60,466 bases of DNA from Xenococcus sp. PCC 7305 (GCF_000332055.1 NZ_ALVZ01000216.1:1-60466), one strand, 5' to 3'. Shown: positions 44,030 through 53,601, numbered from the stretch's first letter. The notes: generated by a model not told the origin, from the letters alone. Translations and numbers: made by a program.

Positions 44030-45295
44030 ATGAATATGAACGCAAAAAACCCAAAAATGACTTTATCCATACCGGAAAAAAACCAACTTATCGTCCGTCC
44101 TCTTCAATATAGAGATTTGGAGGCCATGGAAGATCTAATCTCCCAGGGACAAGGACAAGAGCTTTCTCAGCGTCTAGTTTCTGTAGATAGAGATCTCAAA
44201 CAAGTTCGTTCTTGGTATGGACTAAGGCAGTTTTTGAGTATTTTGCCTTACTCTTATCAAAAAGACCGCAGGATTTATGTTGCTGAAAGGGAACAGAAAA
44301 TTCTCGGTCTAATTCAAGTATCTCCTTTTAATCGCACGGAAACTACCTGGCGAGTGGAACGGGTTCTGGTAAGTGAAAGCCTCCCCGAATTAGAAACCCT
44401 CGCTAGTCAAAAGGAAGTCGGTTCCCAATTATTGCGTTATTGCTTAGAAAATATCTGGGAGGCACGAACCTGGATGTTGGAAGTAAATGTCAATGATAAA
44501 CATAAGTTAGCTCTTTACCGAGAAAATGGGTTTCAACCCCTAGCTCAGATGACCTACTGGCGGTTGCCATCGCCCTTAATTGCCAAGTTGGCACAGCAAA
44601 ATTCTAGCTTACCTAATTTATTGCCGATTAGTAATGCCGATGCGCCTTTGCTATATCAGTTGGATTGTGTTTCTATGCCTCCACTGTTGCGCCAAATTTT
44701 TGATCGTGATGTTCATGATTTTAAAACGGGTTTTGTCGAAGCGATTATCGGTAAGATTTTGCAATGGTTGGGCAAGAGCGAAGAGTTTAAAGGTTACATT
44801 TTTGAGCCCCAAAGAAAAGCTGCGATCGGCTATTTTAGATTGAGATCCTATCCTGAAGCTGCGAATGCCTACCAAGCCAAGCTAACTGTTAATGCTGCCT
44901 ATACTTGGCTCTATCCAGAATTGATTGTCCAAATGGCCCAAATCGCCTATGAGTCCGCTGCCAAGTCTTCTAATCTTGAGGATTTAACTTGTTCTTTGCC
45001 TTCTCTAGAGCTGGTATCTGCTGATTACCAACCAGAAAGAGAAGAGTTTCTCACTGAAATCGGAGCTTCCCCCATCGAGCACACCCTACTAATGTCTCGT
45101 TCCGTATGGCATAAAATAAGGGAAACTAAACGTCTCGAAGGTTTGCAATTATCAGAAGTGCTGCAAGGACTTAAGCCGGCACGAACTCCTATTCCCTCTC
45201 GTATTTCTATTCTCAAGTCCCAATCTCAAGATCGAGATTCCTCGAATAACGAAGATAATTCTACAGGTTCCTCAAACCTAAAACCCAAAACCTAA
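44030..45295 (+). CDS. GNAT-family N-acetyltransferase
   Basis: The 421-residue product has an N-terminal GNAT domain: IVRPLQYRDLEAMEDLISQ, RIYVAEREQKILGLIQVSPF, WRVERVLVSES, GSQLLRYCLENIW, then LEVNVNDKHKLALYRENGFQPLAQMTYWRL, the last strand of the acetyl-CoA fold. The remaining 200 residues form a second domain that looks partly GNAT-like (KGYIFEPQRKAAIGYFRLRS) and a disordered polar tail. The ATG at 44030 is used because the preceding TTG lies in the previous gene. Acceptor substrate unknown. Confidence 0.82.
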   Translation: MNMNAKNPKMTLSIPEKNQLIVRPLQYRDLEAMEDLISQGQGQELSQRLVSVDRDLKQVRSWYGLRQFLSILPYSYQKDRRIYVAEREQKILGLIQVSPFNRTETTWRVERVLVSESLPELETLASQKEVGSQLLRYCLENIWEARTWMLEVNVNDKHKLALYRENGFQPLAQMTYWRLPSPLIAKLAQQNSSLPNLLPISNADAPLLYQLDCVSMPPLLRQIFDRDVHDFKTGFVEAIIGKILQWLGKSEEFKGYIFEPQRKAAIGYFRLRSYPEAANAYQAKLTVNAAYTWLYPELIVQMAQIAYESAAKSSNLEDLTCSLPSLELVSADYQPEREEFLTEIGASPIEHTLLMSRSVWHKIRETKRLEGLQLSEVLQGLKPARTPIPSRISILKSQSQDRDSSNNEDNSTGSSNLKPKT

Positions 45296-45360
45296 AACTC
45301 GTCGTGATCTGAAAATGAAAACGTTAGATTAGATAAAAGAATCTGAAATTCATTGAGATT

Positions 45361-46866
45361 ATGTGGGAAGCTGGACAGGTTATTAGCGATCGCTATAAGT
45401 TAAAAGAAAAGTTTGGAAATAGTATCGGCAGACAAACTTGGCTCGCTCAAGACTTAGCATCAGAAACCTCCGAGCTCGTGATAATTAAGCTGCTCACTTT
45501 TGGGGGCAATATTCAATGGGATGATGTGAGGCTCTTTGAAAGGGAAGCCCAAATTCTTCAACAATTAAATCACGGACAAATCCCGAAGTATAAAGACTAT
45601 TTTTCTGTCGATGAGCAGACCCTTTGGTTTGGTTTAGTCGAGGAATATATTGCGGGTAATTCTCTCAAGCAACTATTAGAAACCGGAACGAGATTTGGCG
45701 AAGCCGAAGTTATTAAGATTGCCCAAGATGTTTTACAGACTTTAATTTATTTACATAGTTTTAATCCCCCTATTCTACATCGAGATATTAAGCCCAGTAA
45801 TTTACTCTTGGGAGATGATAATAAAGTTTATTTGGTCGACTTTGGGGCAGTTCAAGATAGTTTTGCCTCTGAAGGTACAACCTTTACTGTCGTGGGCACC
45901 TATGGCTATGCACCTTTAGAGCAATTTGGAGGTAAAACAGTTCCTGCGTCCGATTTATATGCCTTGGGGATTACAATTATTCATTTATTGACTCGAACTG
46001 CTCCTAGTAATCTGCCAAATAAGGACTTAAGAATCCAATTTCGCGATCGCGTTACCGTTAGCCCTCAATTAGCTAATTGGCTAGATAAAATGATTGTTCC
46101 TGCAGTAGAAAGACGTTTCCAAACAGCTATCGCCGCCTTAAGATATTTGCCTGATACTTCCCAAGAATTAAAGACTGTTAGCTCAAATAATGTCAACTAT
46201 AAATTAGATAATTTCAACCAATCCGATCAAAGAAACAAGCCAGCTATTAGCAATATCAAAATCAAAAAAAATTCTAATTTTATAGAGGTGATAATTCCTG
46301 ATCAAGGGTTTACTAAAATCGATAATTTTGTTAGTAGCTTGGTTGATAATATTAATAACTTGATTCCGCTATTTGTAGTTGGAGGGATTATGATTATCTT
46401 TTCTCGGGGCATCATAATCTTACTTTTAAAAATATTGCTTTCTCCAACAGTTTTTCTGGTTTTGATAATATTGTGGCTAGTTAATTCTAACTTTCGAAAC
46501 CTATTTATAGCAACCAAAATAAAATGCGATCGCCAACAGTTTTCTATTGTTAATAGTTTTTTTGGCTTTACAAAAACCTATCGGGGAATAACTTCTGCAA
46601 TCAACGATGTTTCGATTAAATATGTTCCTCAAAACAAAAAACAAGATAGTTTAAAAATAGATTCTCTCATTATTAATACCGAATCAACTTCAAAGTTACA
46701 TGCGAATAACACTTATATATTAGGCCATAATTTAAGTGAACCCGAACTCCTCTGGTTAGTTCAAGAACTTCGTAACTGGCTCAATAACAATGAAGATCAA
46801 GAACAAATACCAGATAAGATTAATGACTCACAAAATGAGACGGATGCTAACAAACCTGACATGTGA
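45361..46866 (+). CDS. Serine/threonine protein kinase with a C-terminal membrane domain
   Basis: The 501-residue product has a eukaryotic-like kinase domain (about 10-265) with LVIIKLL catalytic Lys, LHRDIKPSNLLL (HRD), VDFGAVQD (DFG) and APLEQFGGKTVPASDLYALG (APE-equivalent). A pair of hydrophobic helices follows (about 335-380), then a soluble region (KCDRQQFSIVNSFFGFTKTYRG) that is common to cyanobacterial kinases of this type. Kinase is thus cytoplasmic and membrane-tethered. The gene is monocistronic in appearance. Confidence 0.9.
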   Translation: MWEAGQVISDRYKLKEKFGNSIGRQTWLAQDLASETSELVIIKLLTFGGNIQWDDVRLFEREAQILQQLNHGQIPKYKDYFSVDEQTLWFGLVEEYIAGNSLKQLLETGTRFGEAEVIKIAQDVLQTLIYLHSFNPPILHRDIKPSNLLLGDDNKVYLVDFGAVQDSFASEGTTFTVVGTYGYAPLEQFGGKTVPASDLYALGITIIHLLTRTAPSNLPNKDLRIQFRDRVTVSPQLANWLDKMIVPAVERRFQTAIAALRYLPDTSQELKTVSSNNVNYKLDNFNQSDQRNKPAISNIKIKKNSNFIEVIIPDQGFTKIDNFVSSLVDNINNLIPLFVVGGIMIIFSRGIIILLLKILLSPTVFLVLIILWLVNSNFRNLFIATKIKCDRQQFSIVNSFFGFTKTYRGITSAINDVSIKYVPQNKKQDSLKIDSLIINTESTSKLHANNTYILGHNLSEPELLWLVQELRNWLNNNEDQEQIPDKINDSQNETDANKPDM

Positions 46867-47130
46867 ACCCAATTAATGCTAGGATTTTGTAGTGATTCTT
46901 AGTCAAATGCAGTACATTTATTAATCTTATAATATTTTAGGTGTTTATCCCTAGGTTTATAATGGGTTTGGCTTTAGTTTTTATCGATTGCCTATAACTT
47001 GTGATAATTGCTATATATAAAAAGTTGCGATGAGTTGGCTGTCTTTTGATTAGTTTTTAACCTTTGTCTGTTAACTTTAAGACTTAAGAGGATTGTATCT
47101 TTTCCCATTAATTGTTTTTGTCTATTTTAT

Positions 47131-48066
47131 ATGAATTATTATTTTTCTCTTGTTTTTGCCATTGGCCTGGCTATAGTTAACCCTTCGGCGGGAAATTCAT
47201 CTGGTGAATTAAAAAAACCGCAAAACTATGGTGAATTTCAACTCGTCGCTCAGGTTACTTCAGAAAATTCTGATACCGCTGCAACTAATCCACCAGAGAA
47301 TGAAGGTCTAGAATCATTAATTGAGGAAGGAACTGGCAAGATTCATCCTGGTTTTCTGTTAAGTGCGATCGCTGTAACCAGCATTTTTACTCTAATTTTA
47401 CTATTTTTTCTATTCAAAAAAGTAGAAATTAACCTTGATGAAGAACAACTGAATAGTGGAGAAGTCAGTACTCCAGAAACACAAAAAGAACTAGAAGAAA
47501 AAGAAGATGTTTTAGAGAACGCGGATCATACCCTTTTGCAGATGGGCGAACGCTCTCACGGCAGTGAGACTCAAAATGATGCTCACTCATCTGAGCAAGA
47601 AGAACATCAAGATACATTGTTAGTTCCTCCGAATATCAATGAGGCACAATTAGATATTGTTCCCGAATTAAGTCTTGAATTGCAGTTACGAAACCGACAA
47701 CTTCGCCAGAAAGCGATTTCGCAATTGGCTCAAGAAGGCGATGCCAAAGCGATGATACCTTTGGTCGAGTTGATGGGGGATGCAGATTCTCAAGAAAGAC
47801 ATCTGATTCTAGAGGCAATGACAGCTATCTCCAACAATACTCTTAAAACTATGAATCAGGTCTTGCTGCTCTCTCTTGGTGATGAGGACTCCCAAGTGAA
47901 GCAACATAAAATTAAGGATTTAAACAGGGTATATGAGTTGATGATTCAAGTAACTGAAAGACTATCTCAAACTGTTAATGCTCCTGATGAAAAGGTTCAA
48001 GAGACTGCAGAATGGGCGCTGAAACAACTGCAAAAGATGCCGACGACTTCAGGTTTAGTATCTTAA
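47131..48066 (+). CDS. Membrane-anchored HEAT-like repeat protein, acidic linker
   Basis: The 311-residue product has a signal-like N-terminus (LVFAIGLAIVNPSAG), a single clear membrane helix near residues 77-98 (FLLSAIAVTSIFTLILLFFLFK), an acidic linker (about 105-165) and a C-terminal HEAT-like part (RNRQLRQKAISQLAQEGDAKAMIPLVELMGDADSQERHLILEAMTAIS). I do not recognise a named family. The following gene, 45 bp away on the same strand, is a HEAT protein, so the two probably form an operon. An imperfect dispersed palindrome lies in the linker (47554-47569). Confidence 0.75.
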   Translation: MNYYFSLVFAIGLAIVNPSAGNSSGELKKPQNYGEFQLVAQVTSENSDTAATNPPENEGLESLIEEGTGKIHPGFLLSAIAVTSIFTLILLFFLFKKVEINLDEEQLNSGEVSTPETQKELEEKEDVLENADHTLLQMGERSHGSETQNDAHSSEQEEHQDTLLVPPNINEAQLDIVPELSLELQLRNRQLRQKAISQLAQEGDAKAMIPLVELMGDADSQERHLILEAMTAISNNTLKTMNQVLLLSLGDEDSQVKQHKIKDLNRVYELMIQVTERLSQTVNAPDEKVQETAEWALKQLQKMPTTSGLVS

Positions 48067-48111
48067 TTGGAAATATTGTAGTAATATTTCAGACAAATAT
48101 CTAAATTGTCT

Positions 48112-48786
48112 ATGTTGAATCTAGATGAGATAGCCACTCAATTAGAGAGTGCTAATTCACGCGATCGCCTGTTAGCCTTGGTCTCTTTGAGAGAGGTCTC
48201 TGCTGAGGCAGCTCTTCCTCTAATCAAAAAAGTTTTATACGACGAAATCCTGCCCGTCCGCTCGATGGCAATTCATGCTCTGGGCGTTAAATCGACAACA
48301 GAATCCTATCCCCTGTTGGTAGAACTCTTACAAACCGATGAAGATTATGGCATCAGAGCCGACGCAGCTGGGGCATTAGGCTACTTGGGAGATAATCGAG
48401 CCTTTGAAGCCCTTGTTAGAGCATTTTATGAAGATGAGAGTTGGTTAGTTCGTTTCAGTGCAGTGGTTTCTTTAGGCAATTTACAAGATGATCGGGCAAA
48501 AGAATTGTTATTGGAAGCTTTAGGGAGAAATGACCCTATCTTGCATCAGGCTGCGATCGCGGGCTTGGGGGAAATCAAAGCTATTGAGGCGATCGATCAA
48601 ATTTTAGATTTTGCCGATTCAGAAGACTGGTTAACTAGGCAAAGATTGGCTGAAGCCTTGGGAAATTTAAATTCAGAAAAAAGTATTTCCGCGCTGAATT
48701 TTCTGGCCAAAGATGCCCATCCTCAAGTTAGGGATGCGGCCAGGGTTGCATTGAAACAGTTATCAGATGAAAGTCTCTCAAAATAA
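48112..48786 (+). CDS. HEAT-repeat protein (NblB/CpcE-like)
   Basis: The 224-residue product is made of about six HEAT repeats of roughly 31 residues (ALPLIKKVLYDEILPVRSMAIHALG, DYGIRADAAGALGYLGDNRAFEALVRAFYEDESWLVRFSAVVSLGNL and so on). This repeat type is used in phycobilin lyase CpcE/F and phycobilisome degradation protein NblB. Size and sequence are closest to NblB-like proteins, but without a partner gene I leave the symbol blank. The ATG at 48112 is preferred to the in-frame TTG at 48106. Confidence 0.83.
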   Translation: MLNLDEIATQLESANSRDRLLALVSLREVSAEAALPLIKKVLYDEILPVRSMAIHALGVKSTTESYPLLVELLQTDEDYGIRADAAGALGYLGDNRAFEALVRAFYEDESWLVRFSAVVSLGNLQDDRAKELLLEALGRNDPILHQAAIAGLGEIKAIEAIDQILDFADSEDWLTRQRLAEALGNLNSEKSISALNFLAKDAHPQVRDAARVALKQLSDESLSK

Positions 48787-48827
48787 ACATCAATCAACAG
48801 TTGAACCCAACTAAGAAAATAAAATAA

Positions 48828-49871
48828 CTACCAAGAAATAATTTGGTTTTTAAATTGAGCAAAACTAGATGAGACTTCTGTGACTTCTTCAATGTTCATT
48901 TTATCGGCAACATCCAAGAAAAAACTACCTTTTTCTAATCCTCCTTTTTCGTAGCGAATTTGATCACAGAGATCTTTGAGTTGATCTAATGGTGCGCCAT
49001 TATGAAACTTTTTGGCCAATGATTGAGTTTTCTCGGCAAAAATTGGTAATTTTTCGGCAGAAGCGGGATCTAGAGCGATTAAAATCCAGGATTCTAGCAT
49101 TTGCACTGGAACTGCGATCGCGCCTTTAGCAAACCAATTATTAGAATCATTTCCCCAAAGTTCTTTGATCCTTCCCTCTATTTCACAAAATCGGCATTGT
49201 TTAGTCTGTTCCTGCTTTGATAATCCTGGGATTTTATTATGAGTAAGAGTTTGATCGTCACTGACAAGATGCTCGGGAGCGCGATCGTTATCCAAGGCGA
49301 TAATAAAATACGCATCCATTCCTGCTGATTTTCTGATGTCATTTAAGAAGGTTGGCAATTTCTTTCTGACTTCGCCAATCCCTCCATTTTTGCGAATGCG
49401 TCTTGGCTCAACTCGATAAAAACTTTTTCCACTAATTCTTTCTGCACAACGCTCAAAAAAGATATTAGACTCATTAAAAATTGACGCAACCCTCTTAATG
49501 GCTTTAATTAAATCTTCAAGACCATGAACTTTAGCATCAGGCATAGAATAAATATCCTTAAGCTTGTCGACATCATTGTCTTTTACACTAATGTCATCAC
49601 CAGCAATAGTACATATACGAATAAATTGCGGTTTATTCTTATTATTGAAATGTTTTTGCTCTGTTATACCAAAATTAAGCCATTTTTTGCGTAATAATGA
49701 AGGCTTGCCTAAATCATGCTCATCAATCTTGAAATTTGTCAGGATGTAAAATAATTGCAGAAAATTCGACTTGCCTGAACCATTAGCCCCAATCACCAAG
49801 GTAAAAGGAGAAAGATTGACTTTTACATCTAAAAGTGAGCGATAGTTTTGAACTTCAATGCGTGAAAGCAT
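48828..49871 (-). CDS. Short AAA ATPase fused to a DUF4276/Toprim-like domain
   Basis: The 347-residue protein starts like a RecF/OLD-type ATPase (LSRIEVQNYRSLLDVKVNLSPFTLVIGANGSGKSNFLQLF, Walker A at 28-35) but has no LSGG signature or Walker B. From about residue 130 it changes to a DUF4276/Toprim-like pattern: NIFFERCAERISGKSFYRVEPR, KKLPTFLNDIRKSAGMDAYFIIALDNDR (Asp194 and Asp196), CRFCE (226-230) and QMLESWILIALDP. It resembles the two halves of a two-gene ATPase/Toprim defence pair joined after loss of the ATPase C-terminal part. An intact minimal OLD-like nuclease and a degenerate remnant are both possible. Confidence 0.7.
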   Translation of the reverse strand: MLSRIEVQNYRSLLDVKVNLSPFTLVIGANGSGKSNFLQLFYILTNFKIDEHDLGKPSLLRKKWLNFGITEQKHFNNKNKPQFIRICTIAGDDISVKDNDVDKLKDIYSMPDAKVHGLEDLIKAIKRVASIFNESNIFFERCAERISGKSFYRVEPRRIRKNGGIGEVRKKLPTFLNDIRKSAGMDAYFIIALDNDRAPEHLVSDDQTLTHNKIPGLSKQEQTKQCRFCEIEGRIKELWGNDSNNWFAKGAIAVPVQMLESWILIALDPASAEKLPIFAEKTQSLAKKFHNGAPLDQLKDLCDQIRYEKGGLEKGSFFLDVADKMNIEEVTEVSSSFAQFKNQIISW

Positions 49872-50062
49872 TATTAATGTCTGAACTTTTAAAGAATCAT
49901 AGGCTTATAATTATAAATCCTAAAGTTACCGAATAATCTTTCGTTCCGCTGAAATAGTCTGAGCAACGCGAAGTTGAACTCAAGACCACTATAATTTTGA
50001 TTACAGTCTATGCTAGTGAAGAAAAAGCATAATATTAACCAGTGACTAGCAGCTAAATAATC

Positions 50063-50599
50063 ATGTATGAAGATTACCAAGAAGAAAAAATTAATCGGCG
50101 TTTCCCAAAAGTGCCAATAGAAAGAAGAATTGGCGCCTTTGCTATCGATTTTGTAACTATTTGGTTTATTAGTATATTTTTTGGTAAAGCTGGATGGTTT
50201 GTCTTTATTGTTTGTTGGCTTGTCATGCGAGTTTTGTTCGTAGCTAATAACCAAGGACAAAGTTTGGGTCGCTATGCCCTAGATATGAAAGTTATCCAAT
50301 ATCGTTTTAATCGGGTTCCTGACTTGATAACCTTGGCTAAAAGAGAAGGCATGGCTGGCTTCTTCGCTATGCTGGCCAGTTATGGTTTGACCATCAATTT
50401 CAATAACGGTATTGCTATGCTTTTGCTGGCAACTCCCATCTTGGTGGACTGTATTCCTGCGGTTTTCGATGAGGATTTAGATCGAGCCTTTCATGATCGC
50501 CTAGCAGAAACCATAATTATTCAAACCCCTCGCGGCTACTCCCTAGATATTAGATTAAAAAAATTACTTGTTACTCTACGGCGAAATATGCAAAAATAG
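50063..50599 (+). CDS. RDD family membrane protein
   Basis: The 178-residue product opens with a basic cytoplasmic stretch and the RDD region: RRIGAFAIDFVTIWFISIFF (Arg and Asp of RxxAFxID), VLFVANNQGQSLGRYALDMKVI and a further hydrophobic segment IAMLLLATPILVDCIPAVF. The role of cyanobacterial RDD proteins is unknown; some family members affect ion transport. It precedes rpmG by 54 bp on the same strand. Confidence 0.85.
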   Translation: MYEDYQEEKINRRFPKVPIERRIGAFAIDFVTIWFISIFFGKAGWFVFIVCWLVMRVLFVANNQGQSLGRYALDMKVIQYRFNRVPDLITLAKREGMAGFFAMLASYGLTINFNNGIAMLLLATPILVDCIPAVFDEDLDRAFHDRLAETIIIQTPRGYSLDIRLKKLLVTLRRNMQK

Positions 50600-50653
50600 G
50601 AATTTGCGTGTTCACTCACAATTAATAAATAAAATAGTTCTCACAGAAAAATC

Positions 50654-50848
50654 ATGGCCAGTAAAAAGGGCGTCCGCATAATCATCACCTTAGAGTGCAC
50701 CGAATGTCGCAGTAATAATAATAAGCGATCGCCAGGAGTATCTCGTTATACCACAATGAAAAACCGTCGCAACACGACAGGCAGAATGGAACTAAAAAAA
50801 TTCTGCACTCATTGTAATTCCCACACTGTTCATAAAGAAATCAAGTAA
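50654..50848 (+). CDS. rpmG: 50S ribosomal protein L33
   Basis: The 64-residue product has [18 protein letters not shown], the central [17 protein letters not shown] segment and [15 protein letters not shown]. It keeps both CxxC pairs, so it is the zinc-binding form of L33. It is followed after 78 bp by rpsR. Confidence 0.97.
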   Translation: MASKKGVRIIITLECTECRSNNNKRSPGVSRYTTMKNRRNTTGRMELKKFCTHCNSHTVHKEIK

Positions 50849-50926
50849 TAACATTATCTTTGAATAGTTATTACCCAACTTCTACAAAAAACCTTATCCA
50901 GAAAAACAACTCTTAATTTATTCACT

Positions 50927-51142
50927 ATGGCCTATTATCGCAAACGTCTTTCCCCTATTAAACCCAGTGACCCTATCGATTACAAAGATGTCGAGTTACT
51001 TCGTAAATTTATCACCGAACGAGGTAAGCTTTTGCCCCGTCGAATTACTGGTTTAACCGCGCAGCAGCAGAGAGATTTGACTGAAGCCGTCAAAAGAGCC
51101 CGAGTAGTAGCTCTGTTACCTTTCATTAATGCAGAAGGTTAA
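50927..51142 (+). CDS. rpsR: 30S ribosomal protein S18
   Basis: The 71-residue product has [63 protein letters not shown], the S18 core. It is shortened at the N-terminus relative to E. coli S18, like plastid S18. The cyanobacterial order rpmG-rpsR-RNase II/R is preserved, with the RNase gene 110 bp downstream. Confidence 0.97.
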   Translation: MAYYRKRLSPIKPSDPIDYKDVELLRKFITERGKLLPRRITGLTAQQQRDLTEAVKRARVVALLPFINAEG

Positions 51143-51252
51143 TTCTGCAACTAAGCCTAAAGTATGTATTTTTTGTCTTATTTTTGGGTAGGTTAAAGAA
51201 CCATTAGGTAGACTAAGGAAAAGTTATAGCTCGATGTTAAAGCAAAAAGCTG

Positions 51253-53262
51253 GTGGAAAAAGGAACGCTGATTGAATTCAGACTACAGGGAGAGCGTCGT
51301 CTTGCCGTTGCAGAGCGCCCAGAAGGAAAGAAAGACTGGATCGTAGTAGATAGTCAGGGACAATCTCATAAGATACGGCCCCAAAGGGTCGAATATACTG
51401 TTGGTGGTGGTCCCTATCAGTCTTCCGATATCCCCAGCTTTGTCGAGACCTGTCAAGGCTATTTTGACCCGGAAAGTTTAGAAGTGGCTTGGGAAATTCT
51501 CGTAGAAGAAGGAAAATCCGTAAATCCGCAAGAGCTTGCAGAACTGCTATTCTCAGAACAAGAACCTGCGCCTTGCTATGCAGCCCATAGTCTTTTAAGT
51601 GAAGACAAAATTTATTTTAAAAAGAAAGCTGACAACTACGAGCCTCGCTCTAGTTCTCAAGTAGAAGATATCCGCCATCAACTGCAAGTGCAGGCAGACA
51701 AAGCTCGCCAAAAAGAGGAATTTGTCGCCCATCTACAAGAGGCATTAAACGGAGAAACCATCAACTGGTCAGATAGCGATCGCACTCGCCTCGAAGCAAT
51801 CTCTAAGATAGTATTGCAACCAGAACAGAACCATCACAATGCCCAAGACATTTTAAAATCCCTGGGCAAAAATAGTGACTATCAGTCGGTTTTTCGCCTT
51901 TTAGTGCAGATAGGATGGTGGAGCGAACATGAAAACTTATTTTTACTTCGCAGTTCTCATTCTGTTAACTTTTCTTCCAAGGTATCCAATGTGGCTCAAT
52001 CTCGGCTTCAAGCTCCCTCCGACTCTCCAGACAGCGATCGCCTAGATCTAACTCATCTCAAGGTATATACGATTGATGATGAGAGCACGACCGAAATTGA
52101 TGATGGTTTAAGTGTTGAATATATAGGAGAAGCCAAAACTCCCCGATTATGGATTCATATCGCCGATCCCACTAGATTATTGACTCCTGGGGATGAGCTG
52201 GATTTAGAAGCCCGTCGTCGTAGTACTAGTTTATATCTTCCTACTGGCATGGTGCCGATGTTTCCTTCGGAATTGGCAACTGGCCCCATGAGTCTTGTGC
52301 AAGGTCAGGATTGTTGTGCCCTCAGCTTTGGTGTGACTCTTGATGAAACTGGTGCGATCGCAGAATATACAATTCATCCGACTAAGATTAAACCAACCTA
52401 TCGTTTGACCTACGAAGATGTAGATGAAATGTTGCAATTGGGTTTAACTAATGAGGCGGAATTAGCAGAATTGGCAGCCGCAGCCAAAGCAAGACAAGCA
52501 TGGCGCAAGTCCCAAGGCTCGATCCAAATCAAAATGCCCGAAGCTTCGATTAAAGTCAAAGAAAACGAAGAAATTACCATTGATCTATTAGAAGAATCCG
52601 CCTCTCGTCATTTAGTCGCTGAGATGATGATTTTAGCCGGAGAAATCACAGGAAGATACGGCAAAGAACATGGTTTGCCATTGCCATTCCGTGGTCAACC
52701 TCAACCAGAATTACCCCCAGAAGAAGAATTAATGTTGCTCCCCGCAGGGCCAGTGCGCTATTGTGCCTTGCGTCGTTGTATGCCTCGCAGTGAGATGAGT
52801 ATTAACCCCTTACGTCATGCTAGCTTGGGTTTAGATACTTATGTCCAAGTTACTTCGCCGATTCGTCGCTATACTGATCTCTTAACTCATTTCCAGCTCA
52901 AGGCTCATTTAAAAGGCGTTGATTTACCTTTTGCGAAAGACGAGTTGCAAGAAATTATCTACAGTGTCGGCAGTTCTTCCTATGAAGCAACTTTAGTAGA
53001 ACGACAAACCAATCGTTATTGGGGGCTAGAATATTTACGTCGTAATTCCGATCAGATTTGGCAAGTATTGGTGTTGCGTTGGCTCAGAGAAGATGAGGGT
53101 CTAGGCGCTATTTTAATTGAGGATTTAGGTCTAGAATTAACCCATCGCTTTGACAATCATGTGAATCTTGGCGATCGCTTAGGCTTTAAAGTGTTAGTTT
53201 CTGATCCTCACCGAGATGAAATTCGTTTTCAAGAAGCAGTTGAAGTTGGAATTGAGCATTAA
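51253..53262 (+). CDS. rnr: Ribonuclease II/R family exoribonuclease
   Basis: The 669-residue product is a 3'-5' exoribonuclease with the RNB catalytic domain: YTIDDESTTEIDDGLSVE (the catalytic Asp cluster, about 274-291), HIADPTRLL, EARRRSTSLYLPTG and MPRSEMSINPLRHASLGLDTYVQVTSPIRRYTDLLTH. The N-terminal part lacks clear cold-shock domains, and the S1 end (LGAILIEDLGLELTHRFDNHVNLGDRLGFKV) is short, as in plastid RNR1 and cyanobacterial homologues. The GTG start fits the family N-terminus MEKGTLIEFRLQGERRLAVA. Confidence 0.93.
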   Translation: MEKGTLIEFRLQGERRLAVAERPEGKKDWIVVDSQGQSHKIRPQRVEYTVGGGPYQSSDIPSFVETCQGYFDPESLEVAWEILVEEGKSVNPQELAELLFSEQEPAPCYAAHSLLSEDKIYFKKKADNYEPRSSSQVEDIRHQLQVQADKARQKEEFVAHLQEALNGETINWSDSDRTRLEAISKIVLQPEQNHHNAQDILKSLGKNSDYQSVFRLLVQIGWWSEHENLFLLRSSHSVNFSSKVSNVAQSRLQAPSDSPDSDRLDLTHLKVYTIDDESTTEIDDGLSVEYIGEAKTPRLWIHIADPTRLLTPGDELDLEARRRSTSLYLPTGMVPMFPSELATGPMSLVQGQDCCALSFGVTLDETGAIAEYTIHPTKIKPTYRLTYEDVDEMLQLGLTNEAELAELAAAAKARQAWRKSQGSIQIKMPEASIKVKENEEITIDLLEESASRHLVAEMMILAGEITGRYGKEHGLPLPFRGQPQPELPPEEELMLLPAGPVRYCALRRCMPRSEMSINPLRHASLGLDTYVQVTSPIRRYTDLLTHFQLKAHLKGVDLPFAKDELQEIIYSVGSSSYEATLVERQTNRYWGLEYLRRNSDQIWQVLVLRWLREDEGLGAILIEDLGLELTHRFDNHVNLGDRLGFKVLVSDPHRDEIRFQEAVEVGIEH

Positions 53263-53358
53263 TCTACTTCCTCCGCAGGATGCTGGGTAATATCTCAATT
53301 AGCAAGCACCAATTATAATCCTAATAATAAATTTGATGCTGAACGGGGTAGTCCTTGA

Positions 53359-53601
53359 TCAAGCAACAATTTCATAACTATTAGAAAGTTCAATAATACG
53401 ATCATCTAAATAAGACGCAGCAAAAATTAATGCTTGCTGAATGTCTTCTTCTTCAAGCTCGGGAAACTCTTGATCCAATTCTTCTCGATTGGGATATGTT
53501 GCTATTAAATCAATTACTCTGCGAACCGTTAGGCGGAAGTCACGAATGCAAGGTTGTCCGTTCATTCTTCTAGGATGACTATTAATGCGGTCTAGTTTCA
53601 T
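53359..53601 (-). CDS. DUF433 domain protein, lone antitoxin-like
   Basis: The 80-residue product has the DUF433 winged-helix: RINSHPRRMNGQPCIRDFRLTVRRVIDLIATYPNREELDQEFPELEEEDIQQALIFAASYLDD. DUF433 proteins usually act as antitoxins beside a DUF5615 PIN-like toxin. No such partner follows here: the next 97 bp before the RNase stop are noncoding. It may be an orphan, or may have lost its toxin. Confidence 0.88.
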   Translation of the reverse strand: MKLDRINSHPRRMNGQPCIRDFRLTVRRVIDLIATYPNREELDQEFPELEEEDIQQALIFAASYLDDRIIELSNSYEIVA

